64,000 nt of DNA from Chrysaora quinquecirrha (GCA_014526335.1 JACTAT010000014.1:2906840-2970839); one strand, 5' to 3'; shown: positions 1 to 16,900, counted from the first letter of the stretch. The notes: generated by a model not told the origin, from the sequence alone. Numbers and translations are program-made.

Positions 1-1157
1 GATACAGATACTGAATGCTGTTATCTTTCAAATATGAAAAATGAGCTTCTGATGCAGAAATTTCAATTGATTCGCATTAGAACCATGTTACACGCTTTTT
101 TTTATAAGGAACCACTTTAAAAGGAACCTACATGTAGAAGGCCCGAAAATTTAAGAACTTATCCTACTAGAGAGAAAATAACTAAAGAACTTTTCATTGT
201 TGAATATGTAGCTCAGAATACGACTTATTCCAGGAGTCCCTCTCTTCGCAAACAGCAACAACAACAACAACAACTACCCAACAGCTGTTTGCTCAAAGAG
301 GATTTGAGCGGCTTTGGAGGTCGGTCGTAAGTCTTTAGCGATAACTAGGACTCGTGTAATAAGTCTAATGAGTTAGAGCCTATTTTGCGAATAACTTTTT
401 GTGGCTCTTCGTCCTCAGGAGTGACTTATCAATATTTAAGATATTGGAAAGGTGAAGATATTGGAAAGGAAAGTTTGAGCGGTTTTGAGTTCGGTCGTCA
501 GCCGTTAGCGATAACTAGCACTCGTGTAATAAGTCTAGCCCAGAATGAAGCAATAATAGTCCGAAAGCCTGGATTCAATATAATCGTTGAGGTTCGTTGA
601 CGGTCTTTCAAAGTCTGAATATGAATACAGTCAGCGACTTTATGAAACAGCAAAATAAATTCACAGCGACAGAAAAAGACCGTCATTAACTCAGTCGTTG
701 AGGCTCGCTAGCTATTGTTGACGGTCTTTCAGGATTTTTCACGGTCTTTGCGGGTCCTTGGTTATTTGCTAATTGCTGGAGCGTTTTTGGGCACCAAAAA
801 TTTAAAAGTTCTTGGAATATTTTCAGTCTATTAAGGTTCTTTGCAGTCGTATGAATTATTCCATTAAAATGTTTGGGTCATTGACTGTCTTTGACAGTCT
901 TTCAGGGTCGCGGAGGGTCGCCGAGATAAAACAGATTTCGAAACGATCGTCGCTCGAAATGTAAAAATCTATTACTTTCTTCTATCTACTACAGTCTTAT
1001 TTCTTTAACTCTTTCAGCAAAGAAATGTAATGCAAAACAAGCAAGTCTACAAGCTTAAAACAACATATAACCTAATTAATAGCTTATTGTTTGATGGTGC
1101 TTATATGAAAAAGAAATTATGGAACTTATTGAGTTAAAAAAAATTATGAAGCCATAC
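1..1157. other. Left edge; no exon recognised
   Basis: KMO should continue to the left here on the minus strand, but I see no exon matching the next part of that family (the GCDGAYS region). The stretch holds two partial copies (about 325-372 and 480-537) of a repeat ending in GTAATAAGTCTA, several short direct repeats with the core GACGGTCTTTC (about 599-905), and nothing else I can name. Confidence 0.5.
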
Positions 1158-3602
<2,445 letters not shown>

Positions 3603-4937
3603 GATTTTATGCGATCAAGCGCTCCAAGAGACCAGAGCCTGAAACAACCTTGAAGAGGTGGCCTGTTGCTGTTGCTTTGGGTTTGTTTCACACGTTATCA
3701 CACCAAGCCTCGTTTTCAAAAGACACTCCTTCCAAAACACCCACGTGACGTCAGAATTTGTTTGAATTTTACACCTGCTGTAAATTTCATTCAGAATTGT
3801 TTGCAATTCGAAAGGGGGTTTTGTCAGGGCCAGGGGGCTCAAATATAGTGTGATTGAAATCTACAAACAAGAAACATTGATTCAAGAAACAAGAATCAAA
3901 ATTTGCAGGCATGTCAACCTCATTTGGAATGCCATAAATTTTCCTTATCATGCCAAAACGAGAACGCTGTTAACTTCAACTTCTTTGAATTGTTTCTACC
4001 AGGGTTCATCACCAGACAGCTCTCTATCCGCGATCTGCGTTTCGGAGGCTTGGAAGAAAGTACGTAATATTTCCACGGCCCCATCGGCCTAGACTTACTA
4101 CATAAGTCACTCTACTTCGCTCGATGTTATTGTTGTTGTTTTCTACAATCGCTTAGTGTGGAGTGACAAATCAAAATAGGGGAGCCTAAACTAGAGACTC
4201 GTGTCGTGAGTCTACCATCGGCCTCTGTTCGATTCTTTTTTCTCGCTTCATGTTTCGAGTATGCACCGCCCGTTAACCGAGAGCTTTTTCCAAAAAAAGA
4301 AGTGTAAAGACATTACTTTTCAACTATAATGAAACATAATTTGTTTGTTTTCTAATACAGATACAATTAGTTATTTTTTATATCCAACACAACTTTGTAA
4401 TCTTCCATTTCAAAATTTAATAAAAACTAACTTGTAATAAATACAAAATAATAAGCAACTATTTTCAGATTTGTTAAGTAACATTTCTAAAATCAATAAC
4501 TAACAACAAAATTAGTCTCTTATCACACACAGCTTCCTAATAGAATATAGAATTTAAAAAATATTATATTAAAATATGAAAATTTCTTCGTTTTAGTAGC
4601 TTTATAGTCTTTATATCTGTCCAAAAAACCAAACGATAAGTTTAATAAACTCTAACATTAGACCCTGGCCTAACTATCAAACATTGTTCCTTTTTGTTTA
4701 ACAAGCAGATTGCAGACGGAAACCTCTGGAGTCTACTTTTTTCAGAATTAAGAAGAGACAAAAGTTCCAAAAGAACGAACGTACAAAAACTTCTCTGCCT
4801 GCTTGAGATGGTTTAGGAGGTCACCGAAATCTGCTAAATCTAATGCCTTCGGTATTGAGCACCAATCAATCACGAATTCCGAGTCAAGTAAGTATAGAGT
4901 TCCCAATCGAATTCCACTCCATTTTTTCGAACGATCA
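3603..4937. other. KMO-ZNF106 intergenic stretch
   Basis: Upstream of KMO and downstream of ZNF106, both minus strand, so it must hold the KMO promoter and the ZNF106 3' UTR. One MITE is at 4090-4214; 4290-4640 is very AT-rich. No coding exon is seen. Confidence 0.6.
4090..4214. mobile_element. MITE with TAGACT ends (type 3), copy 1
   Basis: About 125 bases, ending in GTGTCGTGAGTCTA with an inverted start (TAGACTTACTACATAAGT). The interior holds GTTGTTGTTTTCTACAATCG and GAGTGACAAATCAAAATA, both shared with the copy at 10681-10805. Confidence 0.7.
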
Positions 4938-7900
4938 TCAGACGACGGAGGTTACTGCACTTTCAACATGCTGTTCGATGTGGACTTTTAAATTATCCTA
5001 GAACCAAAAAAAAGATGTGTCAGATATAAATGCATCATAAATGCTAGATTTACCATACATTTAACGAGTTCCCAACTTTCGCTCAAGCGCTTTCGCTCAC
5101 AGTGAATTCAATTCAATTCAATTCGATTTAATAGCGATCACTGCGACCCGTGTAATAACATCAAGTCCGTCCGGGTCCGGGCAAGCAGCGGTGGAAGAGC
5201 CCTGTCGATTTCTGAAGACAGGAGGCTGCCTTCTGGTCAAGCGTGCGAACCTTGCTAATAGCAATCAAAAAGGCGTTTTGACCGTGAAGGTGATATGGTG
5301 TTTTAGAGCCATTCGCTAGGATCTCAGTAGTAGGTTAACTAATCGAGACCTCGACCATGGCTGTGACGCTACCGTGGCTGGGCTCGAACCCTGACCACAC
5401 TGAGCTTCTGACACCATGAGTCAGCTGGATTACACCACGACGCCAAAGCACCTTCTGACACTCTGAAGGACATTGTCCTTAAAGTTTGCCTCGGGGCAAG
5501 CCCCAAGACTCTCAATTTTTGGTCGCTTTGCTTGCATTTCTACCCCCACCCTCTCGTGGCTGAGGCTACCCCCGCTAATCAAGCAGTTATCTTTGATTAT
5601 CGTTGATTCAGTATCTTGACAGCTGGTGTGAAATAAGGTTGCTCGTATTGGCTTCTTCAAAAACACAGTAAATTTTATCTGTATCTTACCAAAGCAACTG
5701 CTTGCTTTTTAGATGAAATCGGTATAATAAAACAAGCAAGGCAAGATTTCCATTTACAGAACACTTTTCCAGCAAGCTTGAAATGATCATCTAGAAAAAA
5801 TAATAACAATGAAAATATGCCCAACGTAGCAAGGAAAGTCTAAAATCGAAGCCAGCAGTACCTCCTCACGCCGCAAGGCAAATAGGGCGGCAGGGTCTCC
5901 GCTTCTATACCCCTGGGGCCCAACTGCTAGGCGGTGACAGATACAACGGGAGCATTAAGTAGGCCTAACTCATTTTTGGTCTGATCCGATCAGGGACTGA
6001 ACTACCACTAAACCCTCAGTAGTAGCATATTTCGAAACAAACGATTAGTAGGGTCAGTTGGCATTACCCATCGCTGGATTTGAACTGGGGCCTCTCGCTT
6101 GGCTACGCGGAAATAAACCCAGCACAAACTTGTTTTCTAGTTTAATTATCTATTCTGCTCTGCTTGGCATCGAGCACTATAATTTGCATGAAAGGGCAAG
6201 AACTATAATTTGCATGAAAGGGCAAGAAATTCAAAGAAATCACTATGTTCAGAAATATATTGCTCCAAAACTTACCAATAACATGGTTTTTTATTTGATC
6301 CAGACAAGGAAAATTTAACCCACAATTTTGCCACTAAATAAATAAAGAAAAAAAATTTTAAGTGAGATCTGATAAAATTCAGTTACATAGTATTCGTGCC
6401 TAACCACAGGAAGCACAAACTTGAATGTTAGATAAAAAACATTTAATTGAATTGCGTTGGCGTCACATAACGAGTATTGAAGTGAATTGCAACATCATTG
6501 ACTATTTGTATTGCATCATTGATCATACCTCGCAAACTATGTTTATTTCTGCGTGTATCTTGAAAGATTTGACAACGCCACCCATATCACCACTATAGAT
6601 CTGAAATTATTATAAATCACACATAAGACATAAATAAACATGACAAAAAGATAGACCCAGTGGCAGGGCATTTCTTTAGAAATTTTCACTACAGGGGGAA
6701 ATTTGGAAAAAGGGCCCAAAAGAGTAATAAACGAAAGAAGCAGACGGGTCTATGCTGCGGTAAAATACATTATTTCAAAGATTGTCACAATTGCTCCAAT
6801 TAAACGAGAAACGGAAAGGATAAATTCAACACTAAGTCGCATATTTTTCTTGTATACGAAGCTCAAACAAAACATTATCTTTACCAATACTGCCAATGTC
6901 TAAAATACACAATGGAGCTAGTTTAGGACAGGCATTGTCACTATGAAAAAATTTCCAGTTGATTTTCAAAAATAAACGTGGGTACACTTTTTTTTTAATA
7001 AGCAACCGCTCAATAAGCAACTAGGGCTGAACTGACCTTAACATAAAGCAAGTTGAGGGCTCAATTGAATTATTGTCAGCAATTCAGAAGCCAAACAACC
7101 AAGCGTATACTTTTTCTTGTTGTTAAGAAATTGTTTATTCTTATGTTTTGCTTGTTGAAGTTCGTTAGCTAACGTTTTCCCACTTACTGTCACCCAAAAG
7201 TCGTGTTTTAGGCCTAACAATTGACGATTCTGACCCGCGAAGTCAGGGTTGGTTGTTAGGTTGTTAGGTGAAATGTCTAAAATTTTAAGCAACTTTGAGG
7301 GCTGGACCTAAGTCAAGTTGCTTATTTAAAAAAAAGTGTAGTGGGAATTGAGAAGGGCCTAAACAACTGGGGAATTTGTTTGATTTTGCCACTTACTACT
7401 GGAAAGACATTAGGCCTACGTGGGAACTTTCCCCTGTAGTTGCAGTGTTGAAAAACCAGTTGATAACAAGATGCAAATAGATAATTTATATCAGATAACT
7501 TACTCTGTAATTATTTTCCACAGCAAAGCAGGAAACGGCTTGTTCATGACCACTTATAACTTGTAGAAGTTGGTTTTGCTGCAAGCAGGATGGTATTTTA
7601 ACAATTTAACAATCTCGAGTGTGAATTAAAAACTAGTAAAATTATAGCATTGCTGTTATGTTAGTTAACGAAATGATATAATTACCTTGATTGGGATTTG
7701 AACCAGTAACCTTCTGGACAGCAAGCCAGTTTAATACTCTACTGCACTAAACAGTGCAATGAAGTAGCCAGCCTGACTCGAAGTCCTTCCAGCCACTAGT
7801 CTCCTCCACAACCAAGGCATTTCTTTTCGTGTTTCGGCTTTACGCCTTCACCAGAGCTTGATACATTAAGTAAACTGCATGTGAAAGTTGCCAATTGGTT

Positions 7901-10900
7901 CAGAGTGCCAATTGAGGCAGGCTCAAGGCCTGTCCTAGCAAAATCGATCTCTGTCAAAGTTATTGTTTTCAACTTTAACGCAGTGGCTGAAATTTCAGGA
8001 GCTTCAATATAAGACTGCTGGAAAATAACTTCAGAAATTAATTAAATGTCCTTACCTCCATATTATAGGATCTAATTACGTGATCGCTTGAAGCCACTAG
8101 AAGTTTGTTGCCAGTTGATGTTAATGCTGTTATGCCAGACTTCTGTTTGCAAAACAATCCAGAAAAATCCATTTTCTGTAGAAACAAAATTGTAATATAT
8201 GATTTCCTTTTTGAGGTTATTCTTTGTAAAAAAAAGTGAATACAGGGAATAATTACTGCTAGACAAATCTAAGGGCGTATTTTTTGGTTACCTCCTGTTT
8301 TTAGCAGACCTTCCTAATTCTGAAAACAGTAGACTTAGCAGGAAAAAGTTTCCTGAACCAAAAAACACAGCTGCCGAAAACGGTAGGCTGATCAGAATAA
8401 GCTCGAATTAAAACATTCACTTTAAAGCTAGAACGAGATTCCTTGCGATGTCTGCGAAACCTTCCAGCTTCGGGGACAGAAGGTTTCGAAGGCCTACCAA
8501 ACTTGCCGTTTTCAGAAGACGGTACCAAAAAAATACGTTCCGACGTCTACCGAAAAGAGAAGGCGTCTGCTGAAAACAGAATGTGACCAAAAAAATACGC
8601 CCTTAATGATGCCTTCAGACAAAGATAACTTCAGACAGCAAAATCAAGACAAGACTAGCAGCATCAAATAGACTTATTACCTGAGTCCCAGTTATCGCTC
8701 ACCAGACCGAGACTACACCAAACCGAGATCGCTCATAGTTTGAGCGTTCAGGCGATTCAATTGAATAGCGAGAACTATGACTCAGGTAGTAAGTCTAAGC
8801 ACCAACCAACCAGTTGGCAAAGTTAGAACTCAAAGAGTATCATAATTGCCACAAAAGAAGAGGAGCATCATAACTTTAAAAGTCACGAGTATCATAAAGA
8901 GTATCATAACTTTAGAACTCGAAGAGAATCACAATAGACGCTTCCGCAAAAGATGGCCGCCGTTTTTTGCCTCTTGTTTTCATTAAGGATTTTCGAAAGG
9001 AATTCTGGGAATAATTTCCTTAGTTACGTAATTTACATAGCTGCAGACGTTGAATTCGTAACTAAGGAAATTATTCCCAGAATTCCCTTCGAGAAACCCT
9101 AAGAAAAACAAGGGATTGACAGGAACGGCCGCCATCTTTTGCGGAAACCTCTATTGCCACAAAGATAGACTTACTCAGACCAAGGGATCATCTTTCCTCT
9201 CCACAGCTGTGAGGCGCGGACGTACATTAAAATGGTTGAGAAGAGATTATAGGCGTTTGAAATGCATCAGGGGAATGCTTTGAACCACGTGGAGGTAAAG
9301 AGATAGGAGCATAGAAATGCAAGAGATGATGGATTTGAACATACCACCCTTTGTTAGAGGTGGCACGAAGAAGAAATCCACAGTGGTTTTATCATCCAGC
9401 CATTGGATGGAACATTCCAGCCAACATTAACTTCAAGTTACGTCCATTCTCAAGCGGACACATCTGTGATTTGCCGGATGTTTCCGCTTCGACATCTTGT
9501 CCGTTTTAAGGACTTATTCTAATTTCAACAAGGATGAAAATTTTCTGTCCGTCCGAGCTGTATTTAGGAGATATTCCCTGAATGAAGGTGTCTGCTTAGA
9601 GACCTTTGGACAGAACTCAAGCCCGTTGTCAACTATCCAACGTTTTACCATCATATTGGCTCGGTTGTTGAATGAGGACACCCTCCATTGTTTAGCAAAT
9701 GTATACAAGCAAATGTTGAGTGAAATGTTGGATCGTTTAACTAGGTCAACTACAATGCCCGCCAAAAGTCTTGGAACACTGGCACTATTTTTACTCTGTT
9801 GGTAGCAGAATAGATCTCACCTCTAAATCAAACATCAAAACATCTCCAGTCACAGAACCGCAAAACAGCTTTGTACGATGAATCTAAAAACACAGTTGAA
9901 TAAAATAACAAAATTAATAAACAAAATTAATAAGCAAAAGCAGAATTGCAGGTACTGTGGCGTCGTGGTGTAATCCAGCTGACTCGTGGTGTCAGGAGCT
10001 CAGTATGGTCAGGGTTCAAGCCAAGCCACGGTTGCGTCATAGCCGGGGTCGAGGTCTCGGTTAGTTAACCTACTAGTGAGATCATAGCGACTGGCGCAAA
10101 ACACTATTTCACCTTCATCAAAACACGCTGGCAGCGAATGATTAATACCTTAGCTGCATAGAAAATTCTAGGCTTTAAAACAAATTAAATAAAAAACAAT
10201 GCAAAACTTACCACAAGGGAAGTAACCATACTTTCGGAGTCTGAAAATTTCGCTATCAACCTTCCAGTCTAGAATAAATTTAGAAGATATTACTTCAAAT
10301 CAAGAATACACCTCGATGCAGAGAGACTTAGGTGTGAGAAATTTCTTTATTCAAAACAAAAACAAAAAAAGTTGGAAATGGGATAAACTAGTGCAATAGA
10401 GAAAGATCTGGGGTTACTGTTTTATGGTAGCAATACCAAACTAAAGCTCCGGAAAAATGATCAAACACTAGTTTTAAAAAATTCGAAATTTGTTTATTAA
10501 GCAAAAAGTTTCAACGTTCTGTCACGTCACAAAACATTACCCGTCTAAAAACACAAAATGTTTTTGAGCTTTCTCGAAACCATTGAAAAACAAGTTTTGC
10601 CGAAATTTGCCGGTCAAATGTCAAGCAATATTTTTTTTCAAACATCCAAATTGCAAATGTTCGACAAACAATGTTTGATCTAGACTCACAACACAAGTCC
10701 CACTACGTCGCTCGGTGTTGTTGTTGTTGTTTTCTACAATCGCTCAGAGCGAGTGACAAATCAAAATAAGGGGAGCGTAATCCAGAGACTCGTGTCGTGA
10801 GTCTATGTTTGATCCTTGGGCCAGGGCCTAAAGGCAACCTCGTGCCCATGGTAAAAAGGACCTCTTCGTGAACACTGCGCTGCCCAGATATGTTGCGGGC

Positions 10901-13900
10901 TGAGCTAACAACAACAACAACAGATATCCTTGGGAACGAGGTTGGGCCTAAAGGTAGCCTTGTGAACCATAGATTTTACTTACTAAAAACTCGTGAACAG
11001 CAACATTCTTTCTAAACAGGGCTGCTATGATATATCGTCTTTCTGGGTACATCGTGGTTGAAACCATACAGGTTACTGAATTGCCATTAGAAGGATGACT
11101 GTAAAATGAACCAGTCAACCGATTTGTCTGAAACGATGGAACAATGATTAAGCAAAGCGGATACCTTGAAATCTCTTTCGGGGACTCCCAATATCCCCAA
11201 CAATTTTTCCGAAAATATCCCGAATAGCGTAGAAAAAAATAAAATACAATGTGTCTACCCTTCTCCTCCGCGCTAATTATTTTTTTTTTTTTTTCATTTT
11301 AATCAAGGTCTCTAGGCCGAGGTGGCCCTTAACCTACTTACAGTTTTAACATAATAACAGCGGTAATAGCAACGTGTTAATAAAAAAATAGAATCTAATC
11401 TAATACAGTTACAAAAATATGATTTAATCTAGAAGTGCTCGAATTAATTAAAGGAACACTAATTGTCTCTTTACATAATCATATCTATGAAAAAAAAAAT
11501 AAAAAAAGGCGAGGCAAAGGCGAAAATGAATTAATATTATAAAGAGCAAATAATCATGTAAAGATTTGCTGTGTATTCAACTTCGTAGATATATCTATTG
11601 CATCTCTTATTTTTGCATTCAGAAAGATTATCACGACATGCTACCAAGGCCTAGCTTGGGGCCTGTGTATATGTGAAAAACACTTCACCTGCCACACCCG
11701 GGGTTGAGAGGCGAAGAAAATTTAAGCTTCTGTTTATATGGCATTTTCACTTCACCTATCAGCCCCAAGGCTGAGAGGTGAAGTGTTTAAATAAAAAGTC
11801 TCGCTTCCATGAAATGAGAACATTCTAGCATTCTACTAAATTCATTCATCTCACCATCACCATACCAGTGGCATTTCGTTTACATGGGAACAAATCACAT
11901 CGCCTGGGTGAAATTTCACCTTGGTTAGGGTGAAATCTCACTATACCGGTGGTGTTGGGTTCATCATATAAACACAAAGTCAGCAATGTAAAGAATTCTA
12001 TAGGAAGGTGAAATCTCGCCTATCAGCCCCGGGTCTTGCAGCTTTGGCTTACATAAAGGCTACGGTATTAAAAAGCAAAAGACAAAATACTGCATGTCCG
12101 AAACTCGAATTACAGAGCTTACCTGAAGAGAAATAGTTGAAATAAATCCACTCCATAAACCAACGTAGAGATTTCCAAATGCACAATGCATGCTAGTAAC
12201 CTTTCGTTTAAAGTGGAAATTATGTGTGCTTCTAAAGGTCTGAAAAGGAGTTCAGATATTATAAAAGTCATCGTTGATAATACCAACTCTAAATTCACGT
12301 CTAGTTTATAAATGGTTGAGAAAAGATTAAAGGCGTTTGAAATAAAGCTTATAACGTCTGCTTTTGATAGCAGAGGGTTTCGGAGAACTCCAAAACCTGA
12401 CGTTTTTAGACGAATGGATTCCGAAAAACAGATTCCGAAAAAGAAGGCTACCGAAAAAAGAATTGGTTTAGAAGAACAAGAACGTAACCGAAAAATACCC
12501 ACTAATAGCAAGTAGCCTGCTGGAAGCAAAGGAGATATAGACTTATTACCTGAGTCCCAGTTATCGCTCACCAGACCGAGGCTACACAAAACCGAGATCG
12601 CTCAAACTGGGACCCATAATATTACTGACATTTTCTGGGACTGGCGGGAACAAAAAATTGTTCCCCGTAGAAACGAGGCTGCTTCGTTGCCTCGTCACAG
12701 CAAAATATACGAGCCCTATTCGGCGGCCGATTTAGTACTAAATCTCGCAAAAAATTTGGAACAAATATCGAAAAAGCTGGATTGGTAAGAGCTGTCTGCA
12801 AAACAAATAGCAAGTTGAGTTTTAACAGGAAGAAACATTGTCTTTCACCGCGTTTTAGTCCCGGTAAATTTAGGCCATTACAACCACTTACCGTCGACAT
12901 CATTGTCACCATGGTAATTTGAGAACGAGGCAGAAAAAGTCCAGAAAGATAAGCGTTCGATTATGAGTTGTAGTTTGAGCGTCTAGGCAATTCATCTCAA
13001 TAGCGATAACTACGACTCAGGTAATCAGTCTAAAGGAGATATACCAAGGTATACACTTCAAAACAACAGTAGGTTCTGACTTACATTTAGGCTGAAAAAT
13101 TCAACACTTCGGTCATTCCGCCCAACGAAAAGACGAGGATCTTTGTCACTTTTGTCGATCTGTAAAAAAAATGTATGTATTAGTTACGATTCTTGGTACG
13201 ATTCTTGCTATGAATTGTATAGGAAAGAGTTTTTTCTACAAAAAATTGAATTGAATTGAATAGATTAATTTGACAAGACATTGAAAATATTTTACTTGAA
13301 AGTGCTCCGAGTATAAAAACACAATAATTTTATGATGGAAAGTTTGACAAAAGATGCAATTTTCCAACAAATTGCTTCACGGAAGCATAGCCAGGGGGCG
13401 ACCGTCACTGCCCCCTCAATCTACACCACTGGACAAAACTACTCCGTGTGTACTGCTCTACAAGTACACGGTAGGGCGAGAAGTTTGCCTTGCAATGTCT
13501 TTATTTGGAGAAATGCGGTGTGGACCTACCCTTCAGTTAAATGTAAATATGACCCAACCATATTTATCGAGAACATATAGGAATAACACCATACCTCAAT
13601 GCATGTTACAGGTTTTGTACACTGAATCAAAGTTGTCGGAGAGGAATCATTTTGCTACAAAAGAAAAGTATAGACTCAAATGCTAGTCTTGCAACTTCAA
13701 CGAGAGAAGGATAATAAGTTCATGAAGGACAGACTGAGTTTTTTTATAGGATTTGTCGATAGGGAGAGATTGCAGAAAACAGAGCAAATGTGAGGGGACT
13801 GTTTGCTCTAGGGTTTGGAGGTGTGGCAGATGAATGAGGAACTTTGACATGCGAGCCATTCAAGAGCTAAGACCAGAAAACGAAACAATGCTAAAAAACA

Positions 13901-16900
13901 AGTTCACCTACCCGGTTATAATGAATTCTGATCAAATTATCATATCCACATGTACATATCATTTCTTTGTAGATCTATGATCAAAAGAGAGCTCGTGACT
14001 ACACGTTTTTTATAATAATTACCTTTATGAGCAACACCAGGCTAAAATTTGGGTTAAAATCTTTTCCTGAATAATAAATAAGGAAAGACGGCAAAAACAA
14101 GAAAAAAACTTGATACGATAATAATTTGCTGCCAGTATTTCGTCCTACAATAAAGGATTTCGTTGGGGCGAACTAGAGTAAATCTCCGAAACTGTTTATC
14201 TTAGATACAAGCAAAGGTCGCAAACGCGAATCCCTTGCCCGGAAATGCACATAAAACTGTTGTTGAGAAGGATCGGGAGGGGGGCGTTGATGAGGTGGTG
14301 AAAAACGAAGCCAGATGTTCTAATAAAAAAACATGCGCATTTGCTAAGGGGTAAAGGTAGGGCTTAAAAATTTGAGGGGAAATATTCTTTTTTCGATCAC
14401 AGAGGTTTTCTAGAAATAGCGTTGTATTTGACGAATTAGTTAAGTGACAAAGCCGTGACAATCTAGTTTTAGAATTTCTTTGGATTCGTAAGAAACCAGA
14501 ACCAGATTTGAAGTCTAGACAATATTTGTTTTTGCGCTTTTTCGATGGTTGAAGACCAAAATGAGAAATTCTAAAAATAGATTTTTGATGACGTCACATT
14601 TAGCCTCTCTATTATCAATTCCAATATTCGGTGAATACCCTTAGACTTATTACATTCGTCGTAGTCTACGCTCCTCCACACTCCACCACCCCGCTCCCAC
14701 TCTGAGGAAACAGCTGTATGCTGTTGTAGTTGTTAGAAGCTGCTTCCGAAAGAGTGGGAGGAAGGTAATAAGTCTAGAATACCCTTACCTTGATTCCGGT
14801 AACGGCAGTCCCATATGACGCAATGATTCTCTCTTCATTATATATCTTCTGTTCTTCTGTGGTCGCTATGCAAGAAAAATCAGAATTAGAAAAATCAATT
14901 ACGGTTTGTTTTTAGGAGGCACTAATTAGAGGGAGGCATTTTAAATAAGGGGTGGTCTATTTTAGGATTTTTGTAGACTTACTACATGAGTCGTAGTTAT
15001 CGCTATTGAATTGTATTGCTGGACGCTCAAACTAACGACTCATTCCCTTTCGTGTGGCGAAAGTGGATTGAAATTTGCTGCCTCGTTTCCATTATTCTGT
15101 TCGGCTAAAGATGTGGCGACCCCCCGACAGAAATCTCTCTCATCTCACTTTTGCTGTGTTTCCAACTCGACTCGACAAAGCTGAGAAATATTTGAAATAA
15201 ATTCATATGAAAATGCTTATTAATATTAACCTGTCGGTTTTAAGATATATCAAAAATATATACAGCTCATCGTTTTCTGCTATTGCTGAAAAAATCATCA
15301 TAATATCATGTAAATTTTGAGTCAGGTCAGACTTGCTTTTGAATACTTTGAGCAAACTGCAGGATGACATCGAAACATAAAAATAAAACAACAAACTTTC
15401 GGTTTGCAATTCTTTCTTCTTAACATGATTTTAACATGTACAAACTAACAGTTTGGTAATCGGATTGATTAGGGCGACTTCTAACAAACAAACCAAAAAA
15501 GTCTACTTCAAGATGATTTATCTATCTTATAGTCTTCAAATGGCGGTGTGAAAACTCGCCAGTGCACTTTCAAATTTGATTCAGCTTTACTGTAAAATGT
15601 GTATACCTTTGATTCGTGAATATATATTTTGGTGAAGTAACATAAGATTACAAATAGTCTAGATGCACACTCATAAAATTTTAGAGTAGTGAACTGTACC
15701 GCTTTTGGCGTGGAAAGCCGGGAAACCCATCAACTCAAAATTGAGAAAATCAGATTCAGAGAAATTTCAAATATAAGTGCAAAACTCAGACAAAACATAA
15801 GAACGCTGAATCAAATTCCACTTGATGCAAGCAGAAAGATTTACAAATGTTCTGTACCATACAAATAATAATTGAAGTTCAAAATATTTACGTACAGTTC
15901 AGTTGTTTGCCGGTTTAAATAAGTTCTTCGGCCTGTGTTGTGCTTGCCGTGAATAAATCCAAAAAGTCGGTACAAAAACAGAAGAAAGATTTCTCTTTTT
16001 CACACCCAATGTGAGCAGCGTAGAGTCCATTTACAAAGCAATTCTAACAAAGTTGAATGCAACAAGACCTTCCTGAAGTCTCCCAACAAGAAGATTCAGT
16101 AACCAAATTTGTTGCTTTCTGCGAAGCTGTGGTGATGTTTTCCCTCCATTGCCGACAAAAGTTCTCGTGTAATCCTGGGGGGTCACATTTTCAGAAAAAT
16201 AAACGGCAAATGCCTCTTTGCGGGTTGAAATCGCTAAATCAACCAATCAGAATGCTTATTATCGAAATGCTGTTCTCTGATTGGTGCACCAATTTTTTGG
16301 TGCGGGCGGCCAATTTTATGCCACTTTCAGATGATAAAAGGAAACAAGTCCCTGACTGTAGCGAACAACAACAACATCAATTCAATTCAATGTGAGCGAA
16401 AGTTAGGGACTTGGGAAGCAAGTCTAGGATTTTTGTACCTTCTGATCATTTGTGAGGAGCGGAACGCTCATTCGAAAGAACGCTTGTTTTATACAACCAG
16501 ACATCTAAGGGGGGGGGGGGGCGAATATTCAATAGAGGACGCTTATTCATAGAAATACGATATTGCCTGATTGCTAAACTGTAAAGTAACTAAACAAGCC
16601 TGTTTTTCTTGTGTTTGAACAAGGGGCTCTTTCAGTGCGAGATCTTAAATGTACATTCAAAACAAAACCTTTATTACAACTTAATTTAGAAAAAAGAACA
16701 GATGACTTACCTTTAGATTTTTCGTTGTTTTTTGCTTCTTGTTTTTTGCTTTTGGCAGACATTCGCGGAGAAGGAGTTGTTTTTGATACGATATTTAAAT
16801 CATTAGACTTCGAAGGACTCAAAATGCAATCTTCCAGCAAAACTTTCGGTACTTCATTGCTCTGAACATTTGATAAACTACGGTTTTTTCTAGACGTCGA

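Larger units (their letters stand above)
4938..6333 (-). other. ZNF106: ZNF106 C-terminal fingers (exons 17-19)
   Basis: Exon 16 ends in CE. Exon 17 supplies WQNCGLNFPCLDQIKNHVI and exon 18 begins DH, giving a C-x4-C ... H finger. Exon 18 then has CKWKSC and exon 19 DNLKVHIEQH, a second finger, then a stop at 4938. These correspond to CWWHGC..DHLKQH and CRWKNC..GHIERH of the vertebrate protein. Phases 0, 1, 0 agree across the joins. Confidence 0.92.
6529..14865 (-). other. ZNF106: ZNF106 WD40 region (exons 7-16)
   Basis: Ten small exons encode degenerate WD40 repeats collinear with vertebrate ZNF106. Examples: LFVGRNDRSVEFFSLN (13159-13085), NLYVGLWSGFISTISLQ (12239-12123), LFCGSVTGDVLMFDLE (9883-9821), LLVASSDHVIRSYNME (8175-8056), LLQVISGHEQAVSCF (7578-7504), IYSGDMGGVVKSFKIH (6600-6529). 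Few repeats keep the WD dipeptide, as in the vertebrate protein. Confidence 0.9.

Noticed and set aside
4803..4991. A 62-residue plus-strand frame
   Set aside because: It overlaps ZNF106 exon 19 on the other strand, which ends HIEQHVESAVTSVV like the family. The plus frame has no splice context or recognised similarity.
7683..7765. A functional tRNA gene
   Set aside because: A and B boxes are present, but the acceptor stem does not pair convincingly; better explained as a SINE head or pseudogene.
9497..9805. A 102-residue plus-strand frame starting MSVLRTYSNF
   Set aside because: Lies in a ZNF106 intron, antisense, with no splice sites or recognisable similarity.
16508..16521. CRISPR-like, phage or bacterial features
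   Set aside because: None present: spliced metazoan genes, no regularly spaced direct repeats with unique spacers. The G run is a simple homopolymer.
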